DNA of 64,000 nucleotides, taken from NCBI GenBank assembly GCA_958445895.1, contig CAUCTV010000001.1, positions 186,001-250,000 on the forward strand, in the 5' to 3' direction. Source of the DNA: an uncultured Collinsella sp. Lineage in GTDB: Bacteria; Actinomycetota; Coriobacteriia; Coriobacteriales; Coriobacteriaceae. Each line of letters begins with the position of its first letter. Positions within the stretch are counted from its first letter, which is position 1. This document shows positions 49,528 through 58,214 of the stretch, piece after piece. The notes under the pieces are model-generated. The model was given only the letters and a program-made list of their open reading frames with translations, searched no databases and was not told where the DNA came from. Made by a program: the position numbers and the translations under genes.

Positions 49528-52023
49528 ATGACCGCAACCGCCAGTCGAACCACCAACCGCAGACCCGAGCTTTTGGCGCCCGCCGGAGGGCCCGAGCCTT
49601 TTGCCGCCGCGCTCGCTGCCGGGGCAGACGCCATCTACTGCGGCATGGGCAGCTTCAACGCCCGCCGCAAGGCAACAAACTTTACCGACGAGGCCTTTGA
49701 ACAGGCCTGCCGTGCTGCACACCTGGCCGGCTCGCGCGTTTATGTCACGGTAAACATCGTCATCAAGCAGTCCGAGATGGGCGATGCGCTGCAGCTCATC
49801 CACCGCTGTTCCACGCTGGGCGCCGACGCCTTCATTATCCAGGACTGGGGCCTGTTCTTTGAGGTCAAGCGCACCATGCCCGGCATCGAGACACACATCT
49901 CGACCCAGGCGAACATCCATGACGACCGCGGGACTATTTGGTGCCGCGAGCAGGGCGCCGACCGCGTGACCCTCTCGCGCGAGCTCTCCATTGACGAGAT
50001 CGCCGCCATCCACGACGCCGCGCCCGACGTCGACCTCGAGGTCTTTAGCCACGGTGCCATCTGCTTTTGCTACTCGGGTCTGTGCCTTCTCTCGAGTTTT
50101 GCCATGGCGGGCCGCTCGGCCAACCGCGGCATGTGCGCTCAGCCCTGTCGCCTGCCTTACGAGCTAATCGACGAGAACGGCCGCTCGCTCTCCCCTGCCG
50201 GTCGCGAACGCGCGCTATGCCCGCGCGACACCAATACCTCGCAGCTTGTTCGCCGTCTGTATGACGCCGGCGCCGCATCGCTCAAGCTCGAGGGCCGCAT
50301 GAAGGCCCCCGATTACGTGTATTCCATCGTCGACGTGTATCGTCATCAGATTGATGACATGCTGGCCCATGTTTCGACCTCTAAGGATGAAGAGGCCGCC
50401 CGCCAGCGCCAACTCAAGCGCTGCTTTAACCGTGACTTTACGCACGCCTACCAAGACGGCACCTCGGGCGACGAGATGATGAGCTACGAGCGCTCCAACA
50501 ACCGCGGCCAGATCGTGGGCACGGTGCTGGGCAGCCGCCTGGCCAACCGCGATGTGCGCGGGCTCAAGCCTGACGACCGTCGTCGCCGCGCCGCCATCGC
50601 CCGCATCGAGCTGTTTGAGCCCGTGGGCAAGGGCGACCTGCTGGAACTTCGTCACGACGATGAGTTCGACCAATTCCTGACCACCATCGCCGCCGATGAT
50701 GCCGCTGCCGGCGACATCATCGAGTGCCGCGTGCCCCGTAGCATGCCCGAAGGTTGCCGCGTACGCGTGATTCGAAGCCAGCGCGCTATCGACGCCGCCG
50801 GCGCCGCGCTCAAGCGCGACGTGCTGCGCCGCCGCGCCGTAGACGTGTCCGTCGTGGCGCGCCTTGGCGAGCCTTTTACCGTGACGCTCACCTGCTGCGA
50901 CGACCCCACGCTCACCGCCACGGCCACGGGCTTTACCGTCGAGGCCGCCAAGACCCGCGCGGTCGAGGCGTCCGATCTGGTTGAGCATGTAGGCCGCATG
51001 GGCTCCTCGCCCTTTGAGGCCGCGAGCTTTGATGTGACGCTCGATGAGGGCTGCGGCATGGGCTTTTCCGCCGTACATAAGGTGCGCACAGCCGCTTGCA
51101 AGGCGCTCGAGGAGGCCATTCTGGCACCGTACGCGAAGCGTGCCCGCACGCTCGAGCTGCCGGCGATTGTCACCAGTGATTCCCGCCCCATGCCCGAGCA
51201 CTACCGCGATGAGCCGCAAATCTGCGCCACCGTCACCTCGTTCGAGGCCGCCGAGGCTGCTCGCGCCGAGGGTGCAACGCGCATCTACATGACCACCGAC
51301 GCGCTTGATGCGGCCGAGCTCTCCCCCGCCGATGCGTTTGAGCAGGGCATCGTGCCCGTACTCGACGAGGTCTGCCGCGCCGTTGACCACGCACGCGTCG
51401 ATCCCTGGATCAATGCCGGAGCCACCGTCGCCGTCGGCAATATCTCCGAGCTCGCCGTAGCCGCGCAGGCCGGCGCCACGGTCGAGATTCGCTCTTGCCT
51501 GCCGGTGCACAACACGCCCTGCATGGAGGCACTCGCCGAGCGCGGGGCCGGGGCGTTTTGGCTCTCGCCCGAGATCACGCTCGACGAGATTATCTCGCTT
51601 GGCACCTCCGCGCCCGCAGCCCTGGGCATCACCGTTTTCGGCCGCCCGCGCGTTATGACGAGCGAGCACTGCATCCTGCAGGTTGCCAACGGTTGTATCC
51701 ACGATTGCGCCAATTGCCGCCTGCGCGCCCGCAAGCTGTCGCTCAAGAATATCGATGGCAAGGTCATGCCAGTGCGCACCGACGTCCACGGCCGCTCGCG
51801 CCTGTACGATGCCTACCCCATCGACCTCACGCCGCAGGTTCCGCAGCTGCTCGACGCCGGCGTGCGCCGTCTTATGGTTGACGGAACCCTGCTCGAGTCC
51901 GATGAGATTGGCCGCGCCGTCGCACGCGTCCGTCGCGCCATCGAGGCCGCGCAGGCCGGCCGTAAGCCCGCCGCCCGCCTGCACGGCGCCACCTCGGGCT
52001 GTATGTTTGTGGGAATTAGCTAA
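49528..52023 (+). CDS. U32 family peptidase / RlhA-like rRNA hydroxylase
   Basis: 831-residue U32 protein, related to E. coli RlhA (YdcP), which installs 5-hydroxycytidine in 23S rRNA. N-terminal U32 core with PELLAPAGGPEPFAAALAAG and the cysteine-rich signature FSHGAICFCYSGLCLLSSF...GMCAQPCR; the C-terminal part is a second U32-like segment with HCILQVANGCIHDCANC. Cysteines could ligate an Fe-S cluster. ATG preceded by AAAGGCAGG. Directly followed by an RNA pseudouridine synthase, which fits an rRNA-modification unit. Confidence 0.88.
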   Translation: MTATASRTTNRRPELLAPAGGPEPFAAALAAGADAIYCGMGSFNARRKATNFTDEAFEQACRAAHLAGSRVYVTVNIVIKQSEMGDALQLIHRCSTLGADAFIIQDWGLFFEVKRTMPGIETHISTQANIHDDRGTIWCREQGADRVTLSRELSIDEIAAIHDAAPDVDLEVFSHGAICFCYSGLCLLSSFAMAGRSANRGMCAQPCRLPYELIDENGRSLSPAGRERALCPRDTNTSQLVRRLYDAGAASLKLEGRMKAPDYVYSIVDVYRHQIDDMLAHVSTSKDEEAARQRQLKRCFNRDFTHAYQDGTSGDEMMSYERSNNRGQIVGTVLGSRLANRDVRGLKPDDRRRRAAIARIELFEPVGKGDLLELRHDDEFDQFLTTIAADDAAAGDIIECRVPRSMPEGCRVRVIRSQRAIDAAGAALKRDVLRRRAVDVSVVARLGEPFTVTLTCCDDPTLTATATGFTVEAAKTRAVEASDLVEHVGRMGSSPFEAASFDVTLDEGCGMGFSAVHKVRTAACKALEEAILAPYAKRARTLELPAIVTSDSRPMPEHYRDEPQICATVTSFEAAEAARAEGATRIYMTTDALDAAELSPADAFEQGIVPVLDEVCRAVDHARVDPWINAGATVAVGNISELAVAAQAGATVEIRSCLPVHNTPCMEALAERGAGAFWLSPEITLDEIISLGTSAPAALGITVFGRPRVMTSEHCILQVANGCIHDCANCRLRARKLSLKNIDGKVMPVRTDVHGRSRLYDAYPIDLTPQVPQLLDAGVRRLMVDGTLLESDEIGRAVARVRRAIEAAQAGRKPAARLHGATSGCMFVGIS

Positions 52024-52038
52024 CCGAAAGGCTTACAC

Positions 52039-52698
52039 GTGAACGAAGAACCCCAAGTCCTCTACTGCGACGCCTGGCTCATGGCCATCGATAAGCCCGC
52101 CGGCATGATCGTCCACGGTGACGGCACCGGCGAGCGCACACTTACCGACTACGCCAGCGATCTGCTGCTGGCGATGGGCGACGGCTTTGCCGCGACCGAC
52201 ATGCAGCCGCTCAACCGCCTGGACCGCAACACCACCGGCGTGGTTCTGTTCTCGCTCGACAAACAGACGCAGCCCGCCTTTGACCAGATGGTGAACGACC
52301 ACGCCTTCGAAAAGCACTATCTGGCGCTGGCCGAGGGCAAGATAGACTGGAACGAAAAGCTCATCGACAAGCCGATCGCCCGCGACCGCCACGATAGCCG
52401 CAAGATGCGCGTCGGTGCCAGCGGCAAGCCGTCTCAGACGCGCGTCAAGGTGCTCAAGCGCCTTAAGAGCCGTCGAGGCCTGCCCACGCGTTCGTATATC
52501 GATGTCGAGCTGCTCACCGGCCGCAAGCATCAGATTCGCGTCCATCTGGCCAGCGAGCACCATCCGCTGGTGGGCGACGACCTGTACGGAACGCCGCGCC
52601 CATGCGGATTGATGCTCCACGCCCACAGCGTGTCCTTTACGCATCCCGTTACCGGCGAGCACATCCACATCGAAGCCCCCTGCCCCTGGGAGCCCTAA
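52039..52698 (+). CDS. RluA-family 23S rRNA pseudouridine synthase
   Basis: 219-residue enzyme with the catalytic-aspartate motif NRLDRNTTGVVLF and GRKHQIRVHLA. No S4 RNA-binding domain, so it is the short RluA/RluE-like form; target base unknown. GTG start at 52039, CCGAAAGG upstream, 15 bases after the U32 gene. Confidence 0.9.
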   Translation: MNEEPQVLYCDAWLMAIDKPAGMIVHGDGTGERTLTDYASDLLLAMGDGFAATDMQPLNRLDRNTTGVVLFSLDKQTQPAFDQMVNDHAFEKHYLALAEGKIDWNEKLIDKPIARDRHDSRKMRVGASGKPSQTRVKVLKRLKSRRGLPTRSYIDVELLTGRKHQIRVHLASEHHPLVGDDLYGTPRPCGLMLHAHSVSFTHPVTGEHIHIEAPCPWEP

Positions 52699-52736
52699 AC
52701 CACCACAATGGGGACAGGTACCTTCGCGGTGGTTTT
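52697..52736. terminator. Terminator between rluA-like and deoR
   Basis: Stem AAACCACC/GGTGGTTT, overlapping the stop of the pseudouridine synthase, with T run on the plus-strand 3' side. Confidence 0.7.
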
Positions 52737-52757
52737 GGCCTTAGCCTGCCCCTGCTT

Positions 52758-53504
52758 CTAGACCGTGATGACGTTGTCCATTGCCCGGTACTTGGCGGGG
52801 ACCTCGCCCGCGGTAATAATCGTTGCATCGCGAAAATCCGCGAACTTGACGGGCGCCACCATGCCAAATTTACTGGCGTCCGAGATTACGAAGCGCTTGG
52901 CCGTATGGCGCATCGAGATACGCTTTACTTGCGCTTCCTCGATATCGGGCGCCGTGAAGCCCTGCTCGGCGGCAATGCCGTTAGAGCCCCAAAAGCCACA
53001 ATTGAAGTTGTAGCGGTCTAGGGTTGCCAAGGCATCGGGGCCAACGAGCGCCTCGGTCTCGGGCTTGAGCTCGCCGCCCAGCACCACGGTACGCATGCCG
53101 CGCAAAGCGAGGTGCTGAGCATGGAGCACGGAATCGGTCACATAGGTGACATCTTCAAGGTGTGGAAGATGCTCGATGAGCTTGAGCGTCGTCGAGCCCG
53201 AGTCGATGTATACAAAGCTCTCGGGCTCCACAAGCGCCGCCGCACGGGCGCAGATACGCTCCTTGTCGTCGTTATGGAGGTCGCTGCGCTCGTTGAGTGT
53301 TAAGTCACGCGTCACGTGCGCGCGCTCAAGACTCGTCGCTCCACCGTGGACCTTAGCGATGCGGTGCGCTCGATCGAGCGTCTGCAGGTCGCGCCGAATG
53401 GTAGACGCCGTCACGCCCAGAGCCTCGGCAAGCTCCGGCACGGTAACCGAGCCGGCCTGCTGCACCATCGACACGATCGCGTTGAGCCTATCTTCCGCAA
53501 GCAT
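52758..53504 (-). CDS. DeoR-family transcriptional regulator
   Basis: 248 residues: N-terminal winged helix with VTASTIRRDLQTLDRAHRIAKVHGG and the C-terminal sugar-phosphate-sensor domain (YIDSGSTTLKLIEHL). Follows the oxidoreductase gene by three bases in one operon, so it likely regulates that gene in response to a phosphorylated sugar. Confidence 0.9.
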   Translation of the reverse strand: MLAEDRLNAIVSMVQQAGSVTVPELAEALGVTASTIRRDLQTLDRAHRIAKVHGGATSLERAHVTRDLTLNERSDLHNDDKERICARAAALVEPESFVYIDSGSTTLKLIEHLPHLEDVTYVTDSVLHAQHLALRGMRTVVLGGELKPETEALVGPDALATLDRYNFNCGFWGSNGIAAEQGFTAPDIEEAQVKRISMRHTAKRFVISDASKFGMVAPVKFADFRDATIITAGEVPAKYRAMDNVITV

Positions 53505-53507
53505 CGC

Positions 53508-54587
53508 TTACTCCTCCTCGGGGTACACGACTCCCCAGTCGGTGCGAAGCTTGGTCATAAGCTCCATAACATCAGAAGCATAATCCAGTAGCTCGCGCTT
53601 GGAGTCGTCGCCGGCAACGGCCTTCTCAAGATCGGCCATCTCATAGCACAGGGCGTAAGCCTCGGTGCCGGCGTGGACCTCCTCGCGGTGGCCGTCCGCA
53701 GTCCACACGATGGTCGCGTGATCGGCACGCGGATACTCGTTGACCTCGATATAGCACTTGTCAAAGCTGATGACCGAGCGCTTGGGCTGCTTGGAGTGAA
53801 GCGTAAGGCTCACAACACCCAGCTGCTGCTCGGCATTACGGCAGACGATGCCGCCCGCAACGTCAACGCCGGTCTCACAGGTGTTGCCCAGCGAAACGAC
53901 CTCAGCGGGCTGGCTTGCCATAAAGAGGCGCATAACGGACAGGGCATAGACGCCAATGTCGAGCATGGCACCGCCAGCAAGGTTGCGATTGTAGAAACGG
54001 TTGGTCAGGTCGCCGTACTCCTTGTAGCTGCCAAAGTTGAGTTGGGCGAGGTTCATGCGGCCAAACTCGCCGACATCCATGCGGCGGCGCAGCTCCTGAT
54101 ACAAGGGCATATGGAGCACCGTAGTGGCGTCCATGAGGATCACGTTATGCTCGTCGGCAATGGCACGCGCCTCGTCGAGCTCGGCGGAGTTGAGGGTGAT
54201 GGCCTTCTCGCAAAGCACGTGCTTGCCAGCTGCCAGGGCCGCACGCAGATAGGTGATGTGCGTGTTATGCGGCGTGGTGATATAGATCGCGTCGATGTTC
54301 GGATCGGCATAGAGGTCCTCGACCGATTCGTAGACCTTCTCGATGCCATACTGATCGGCAAAAGCCTGAGCCTTGGACAGCGTGCGGTTGGCGACGCCCG
54401 CAAGCTTGCGGCCGGAAAGAGCGAGAGACTGGGCCATCTGGTTGGCGATAACACCGCACCCGATCACAGCCCAACGAAGCTCGGGAGCCGTAAAGATATC
54501 ATCGGGGAATGGCTTGTCCTGGACCGAAGCGAACGCTGCCTTTGCGGCTGCCGCAGCATCAAGCGGAGCCTGTTTACAATCTGCCAT
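53508..54587 (-). CDS. Gfo/Idh/MocA-family NAD(P)-dependent oxidoreductase
   Basis: 359 residues with Rossmann VIGCGVIANQMAQSLA and the family motif CEKAITL (EKP-like Glu-Lys). Substrate unknown; sugar or inositol-like. AGGAGG five bases before the ATG at 54587; upstream extension rejected. Confidence 0.9.
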   Translation of the reverse strand: MADCKQAPLDAAAAAKAAFASVQDKPFPDDIFTAPELRWAVIGCGVIANQMAQSLALSGRKLAGVANRTLSKAQAFADQYGIEKVYESVEDLYADPNIDAIYITTPHNTHITYLRAALAAGKHVLCEKAITLNSAELDEARAIADEHNVILMDATTVLHMPLYQELRRRMDVGEFGRMNLAQLNFGSYKEYGDLTNRFYNRNLAGGAMLDIGVYALSVMRLFMASQPAEVVSLGNTCETGVDVAGGIVCRNAEQQLGVVSLTLHSKQPKRSVISFDKCYIEVNEYPRADHATIVWTADGHREEVHAGTEAYALCYEMADLEKAVAGDDSKRELLDYASDVMELMTKLRTDWGVVYPEEE

Positions 54588-54955
54588 ATCTGCCTCCTGC
54601 GTCGTGAAAAGTCTTTTATTTCTGACAGCTCTATATTCGCACAAATGCGCGTGTATGTGCGTGCTTCTGCGTGTATTACCGCTAAATGGTCAAAATTCAG
54701 CAGCAGATGGCGCATATACAAGCACAATCACGCAATCCTACGCACGTAACTACACACAAATACGCATCACCTGATCCCTTGGGGACGGAGGAAAACGGAT
54801 CAATTGAGGCGTCGCGCCAGCCAACAGTTGCCCTTTTAACCGTTGCCTCACCGAGTCCGCAGCAACGCACAAGCTGACCAACTGTCACGCCAGCCTTCGT
54901 GCGCGCAATCACTCATTTAAGCCTGTCCCCAATGAGTACCCAATGAATAGGGATC
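54588..54955. other. Intergenic stretch upstream of the oxidoreductase
   Basis: Contains AT-rich promoter sequence near 54600-54770. A minus-strand frame at 54697-54912 encodes a helix-turn-helix-like GVTVGQLVRCCGLGEATVKRAT, which may be the relic of a transposase C-terminus. No intact gene. Confidence 0.4.
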
Positions 54956-54991
54956 AAAAAAGGCCCGGGTGCCGTGGCATCCGGGCCTTTG
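54956..54991 (-). terminator. Terminator after rplX
   Basis: Stem AAAGGCCCGG.TGCC/GGCA.CCGGGCCTTT with a run of T on the minus-strand 3' side, about 27 bases past the rplX stop. It ends the right-hand r-protein transcript and shows the split is established. Confidence 0.92.
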
Positions 54992-55017
54992 CTAGCAACT
55001 TAACTGTTGCGGGCAGC

Positions 55018-55323
55018 TTAGAACTTGTGGCCGCACTTCTTGCAGACGCGCAGCTTGTTCTTGCCGTCCTTCTCGTGACCGACGCGGGTAACCTTACCGC
55101 ACTCGGGGCAAACGAGATTGACGTTGGAGGCGTCGATGGGAGCCTCCTGCGAAACGATGCCGCCCTGCTGGTTGGCAGCGTTGGGCTTGACGGCCTTCTT
55201 GACGACCGAAACGCCCTCGACAACGACCTTGTTCTCGGCGGGGAGAGCACGCAGGACAACGCCCTGCTTGCCGCGATCCTTACCAGAGAGAACCTGGACC
55301 TTATCGCCCTTCTTGATATACAT
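55018..55323 (-). CDS. rplX: 50S ribosomal protein L24
   Basis: Assembly-initiating large-subunit protein. 101 residues, MYIKKGDKVQVLSGKDRGKQG (KOW motif) and C-terminal CPECGKVTRVG...CKKCGHKF with four cysteines. It is the last r-protein gene of the right block and the expected neighbour of rplE, which lies 44 kb away. Confidence 0.96.
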   Translation of the reverse strand: MYIKKGDKVQVLSGKDRGKQGVVLRALPAENKVVVEGVSVVKKAVKPNAANQQGGIVSQEAPIDASNVNLVCPECGKVTRVGHEKDGKNKLRVCKKCGHKF

Positions 55324-55336
55324 ATATCTCCCCTAA

Positions 55337-55705
55337 CTACAGGGTCTCGGGAGCGAGCGAGACGATCTTCATGTACTTCTTGTCACGAAGCTCGCGAGCG
55401 ACGGGCCCGAAGATACGGGTGCCGACGGGCGAACCATCGTTGTTGATGACAACGCAGGCGTTCTCATCAAAGCGAATGTAGGAGCCATCCTTGCGGCGGA
55501 TCTCCTTAACGGTACGAACGACGACGCAACGGACAACGTCCTTCTTCTTGACGTTGGCGCCAGGGGTAGCCTCCTGGACAGCACCGATGAACACATCGCC
55601 GATGCCTGCATAACGACGCTTGGAACCGCCAAGCACCTTGATGCAGCGAATCTTGCGAGCGCCGGAGTTGTCGGCGACGTTCAGCATGGTTTGCATCTGA
55701 ATCAT
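55337..55705 (-). CDS. rplN: 50S ribosomal protein L14
   Basis: Intersubunit-bridge protein, 122 residues, with MIQMQTMLNVADNSGARKI and the C-terminal GTRIFGPVARELRDKKYMKI. First gene of the spc group; directly upstream of rplX. Confidence 0.97.
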   Translation of the reverse strand: MIQMQTMLNVADNSGARKIRCIKVLGGSKRRYAGIGDVFIGAVQEATPGANVKKKDVVRCVVVRTVKEIRRKDGSYIRFDENACVVINNDGSPVGTRIFGPVARELRDKKYMKIVSLAPETL

Positions 55706-55730
55706 GGTAGATGTTCCTCCGAACTAAGAA

Positions 55731-55796
55731 CCGAAGAGAGGTGCGCAGCCTTTATACGGCCCGTGGTATGCAAGCCAGGCATACGCACATCTTCGG
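55731..55796 (-). promoter_or_regulatory. Intraoperonic hairpin between rpsQ and rplN
   Basis: Imperfect stem CCGAAGA...GTGCG with CGCAC.TCTTCGG enclosing GTATGC-aagccag-GCATAC, in the unusually long 118-base gap. Possibly a leader or processing structure at the S10/spc boundary. Confidence 0.45.
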
Positions 55797-55823
55797 AAAC
55801 GTACAAGTCGTAAGAGCGACTGC

Positions 55824-56084
55824 TTATTTAGCGCGCTCGACGACCTCGATGAGGCGCCAACGCTTCATCTTGGACATAGGACGGGTCTCCATAACGCGGA
55901 CGGTGTCGCCCACGCCAGCCGTGCACTCCTCGTCGTGAGCGTGCAGCTTCTTGGAGCTGGTCATCATCTTGCCGTACTTGGGGTGACGCTTGCGCTCGGT
56001 GATGGTGACAACAATGGTCTTGGCACCGGAGACGGAGGTAACGACACCCGTACGGACCTTACGCGAGTTACGCGAATCAGTCAT
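55824..56084 (-). CDS. rpsQ: 30S ribosomal protein S17
   Basis: OB-fold 16S rRNA-binding protein, 86 residues, with RKVRTGVVTSVSGAKTIVVTI and GDTVRVMETRPMSKMKRWRL. Last gene of the S10 group. Confidence 0.97.
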   Translation of the reverse strand: MTDSRNSRKVRTGVVTSVSGAKTIVVTITERKRHPKYGKMMTSSKKLHAHDEECTAGVGDTVRVMETRPMSKMKRWRLIEVVERAK

Positions 56085-56100
56085 GTTCTCTCCTTAGGTC

Positions 56101-56316
56101 CTACTCGGCGACAGCGGACTTCTCCGCTGCGATCTCACGGGCGCGCTGCTCCGTGAGGACGCGAGCGATGTCCTTCTTCACGGTGTTGACGCGAGCGGTG
56201 TTGTCCAGCTGGCTGGTGGCCATCTGGAAACGAAGGTTAAAGAGCTCGGCGCGCATTTCCTTCAGCTTCTCAACGAGCTGAGCGTCCGAGAGCTCACGAA
56301 TCTCTGCGGGCTTCAT
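56101..56316 (-). CDS. rpmC: 50S ribosomal protein L29
   Basis: 71-residue helical-hairpin protein at the tunnel exit, EIRELSDAQLVEKLKEMRAE and RVNTVKKDIARVLTEQR. ATG overlaps the rplP stop by one base (TAATG). Confidence 0.95.
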   Translation of the reverse strand: MKPAEIRELSDAQLVEKLKEMRAELFNLRFQMATSQLDNTARVNTVKKDIARVLTEQRAREIAAEKSAVAE

Positions 56317-56819
56317 TAGTTCTCCTCCTTGGCGGCGGCGGCGTCCTCAGCAGCCCACTTGGCCTCGAGAGCGGCCTCCTCAGCCATCTCCTTCTCGATG
56401 CGCTGCTCAGCGTTCTTGGCAGCAACAATCTTGGTCTTGATGGGAAGCTTGTGCTGTGCAAGACGCAGAGCCTCGCGAGCGACCTCCTCGGGCACGCCCT
56501 TGACCTCGAACATGATGCGGCCGGGCTTGACGACGGCCACCCACTCCTCGGGGTTACCCTTACCAGAACCCATGCGAGTCTCGGCAGGCTTCTTGGTGAT
56601 GGGCTTATCGGGGAAGATCGTGATGTAGACACGACCGCCACGCTTCATGTAGCGGGTCATGGCAATACGAGCGGCCTCGATCTGACGGTTGGTGATCCAA
56701 TGGGCCTCGAGAGCCTGGATACCAAACTCGCCGAAATGCAGCTCGGTATTACCCTTGGCCTGGCCCTTCATGGAGCCACGCTGCACCTTGCGGTGAAGAA
56801 TACGCTTAGGGGCAAGCAC
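56316..56819 (-). CDS. rplP: 50S ribosomal protein L16, GTG start, extended tail
   Basis: 167 residues. The core (1-140) carries LAPKRILHRKVQRGSMKG and WVAVVKPGRIMFEVKGV; an Ala/Glu-rich tail of about 25 residues exceeds the usual length. Starts GTG overlapping the rpsC stop by one base (TAGTG). Confidence 0.96.
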   Translation of the reverse strand: MLAPKRILHRKVQRGSMKGQAKGNTELHFGEFGIQALEAHWITNRQIEAARIAMTRYMKRGGRVYITIFPDKPITKKPAETRMGSGKGNPEEWVAVVKPGRIMFEVKGVPEEVAREALRLAQHKLPIKTKIVAAKNAEQRIEKEMAEEAALEAKWAAEDAAAAKEEN

Positions 56820-57529
56820 TACTGACCCCTCCTCTCGGAGTTACGACGACGAGGACGGGAAGAGCCCTCGAGTGCAGGGTTGGGAACAGGCTGGCCCGGG
56901 AGCTTCTCGCCCAGGTAGATCCAGACCTTCACGCCACAGGCACCCATGGTGGTGCTGGCGACAGCCGTGCCGTAGTCGATCTTGGCACGGAGGGTGTGCA
57001 GAGGCACGCGACCCTCGCGGTACCACTCACGACGGCCCATCTCGGCACCGCCGAGACGACCGGAGCACTGGATACGGATGCCCTTGGCGCCGGCCTTGCG
57101 GGCGGACTGGACAGCCTTGCGCATAGCGCGACGGAAGGCAACGCGGCCCTCGAGCTGCTCAGCGATGGACTGAGCAACGAGGTTGGCGTCGAGCTCGGGA
57201 CGCTTGATCTCGACAACGTCGACGGAGAGCTGGCCCTTGGAGACGCCAGCGACCTTCTCGAGCTCGGTGCGGAGGGTATCGATCTCGGCACCCTTCTTAC
57301 CGATGACAACGCCGGGGCGAGCGGTGAGGATGATGACCTTCACCTTGTCGCCAGCGCGCTCGATCTCGACGCGGGAGACAGCTGCGCGGGAAAGACGCTT
57401 CTCGAGGTACTTGCGGATCTCGAGATCGTTACCGAGGGTCTTAGCGTAATCCTTCTCTGCGAACCAGCGGGAGCGCCAGTTCTCGGTGATGCCAAGACGG
57501 AAGCCGGTGGGGTAGACTTTCTGACCCAT
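56819..57529 (-). CDS. rpsC: 30S ribosomal protein S3
   Basis: mRNA-entry protein with KH domain (ARPGVVIGKKGAEIDTL) and C-terminal domain (GRLGGAEMGRREWYREGRVPLHTL). 236 residues, normal length. Confidence 0.97.
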   Translation of the reverse strand: MGQKVYPTGFRLGITENWRSRWFAEKDYAKTLGNDLEIRKYLEKRLSRAAVSRVEIERAGDKVKVIILTARPGVVIGKKGAEIDTLRTELEKVAGVSKGQLSVDVVEIKRPELDANLVAQSIAEQLEGRVAFRRAMRKAVQSARKAGAKGIRIQCSGRLGGAEMGRREWYREGRVPLHTLRAKIDYGTAVASTTMGACGVKVWIYLGEKLPGQPVPNPALEGSSRPRRRNSERRGQ

Positions 57530-57535
57530 ACAGCT

Positions 57536-57907
57536 TTACGCCTCCTTTCGAGGAGCAACGACGACGGTGATGTGGGAAGTACGCTTCAGAATGCGAGAAG
57601 CGGAACCCTTGGCGCGGGGACGGATGCGCTTAAGCGTCGGACCCTCGTCAACATAGGCAGCGGCGACAACCAGGTTGTCGGCACGCAGACCGTTGTTGTT
57701 CTCGGCGTTCGCAACGGCGGAACGGAGAACCTTCTCGACATCCACGGCGACGGCGCGGTCGCAGAAGTGGAGGATGTCGAAGGCCTGAGCGACAGGCTTG
57801 CGGCGGATCAGATCGACCACCAGGCGGGCCTTGCTGGGGGAAACACGCACGTACTTAGCGACGGCGCGAACCTCGGTGGCCTCAGTTTCAATAGACTTAG
57901 TTGCCAT
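57536..57907 (-). CDS. rplV: 50S ribosomal protein L22
   Basis: Exit-tunnel protein, 123 residues, with KYVRVSPSKARLVVDLIR and the conserved C-terminal beta-hairpin PTLKRIRPRAKGSASRI. Lies between rpsS and rpsC. Confidence 0.97.
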   Translation of the reverse strand: MATKSIETEATEVRAVAKYVRVSPSKARLVVDLIRRKPVAQAFDILHFCDRAVAVDVEKVLRSAVANAENNNGLRADNLVVAAAYVDEGPTLKRIRPRAKGSASRILKRTSHITVVVAPRKEA

Positions 57908-57921
57908 TTACGGTTAACCCC

Positions 57922-58182
57922 CTATTTGGCCTTGTGGCCACGGAACGTACGAGTCGGCGCGAACTCGCCGAGCTTGTGACCAACCATGGACTCGGTAACA
58001 TACACGGGCACATGCTTGCGGCCGTCGTGGACGGCGATGGTGTGACCAACCATCTCGGGGAAGATGGTGGACGCGCGGGACCAGGTCTTCACGACGTCCT
58101 TCTTGCCAGCCTCGTTCATCGCGGTGATACGCGAGAGAAGGCGAGTCTCCACGAACGGGCCCTTTTTGAGACTTCTGCTCAT
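57922..58182 (-). CDS. rpsS: 30S ribosomal protein S19
   Basis: Head protein, 86 residues, MSRSLKKGPFVETRLLSRI and TIAVHDGRKHVPVYVTESMVGHKLGEFAPTRTF, both family hallmarks. Confidence 0.97.
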   Translation of the reverse strand: MSRSLKKGPFVETRLLSRITAMNEAGKKDVVKTWSRASTIFPEMVGHTIAVHDGRKHVPVYVTESMVGHKLGEFAPTRTFRGHKAK

Positions 58183-58214
58183 AAGTGCTTTCTCCTAAAA
58201 CTCGGTATCCGAAA

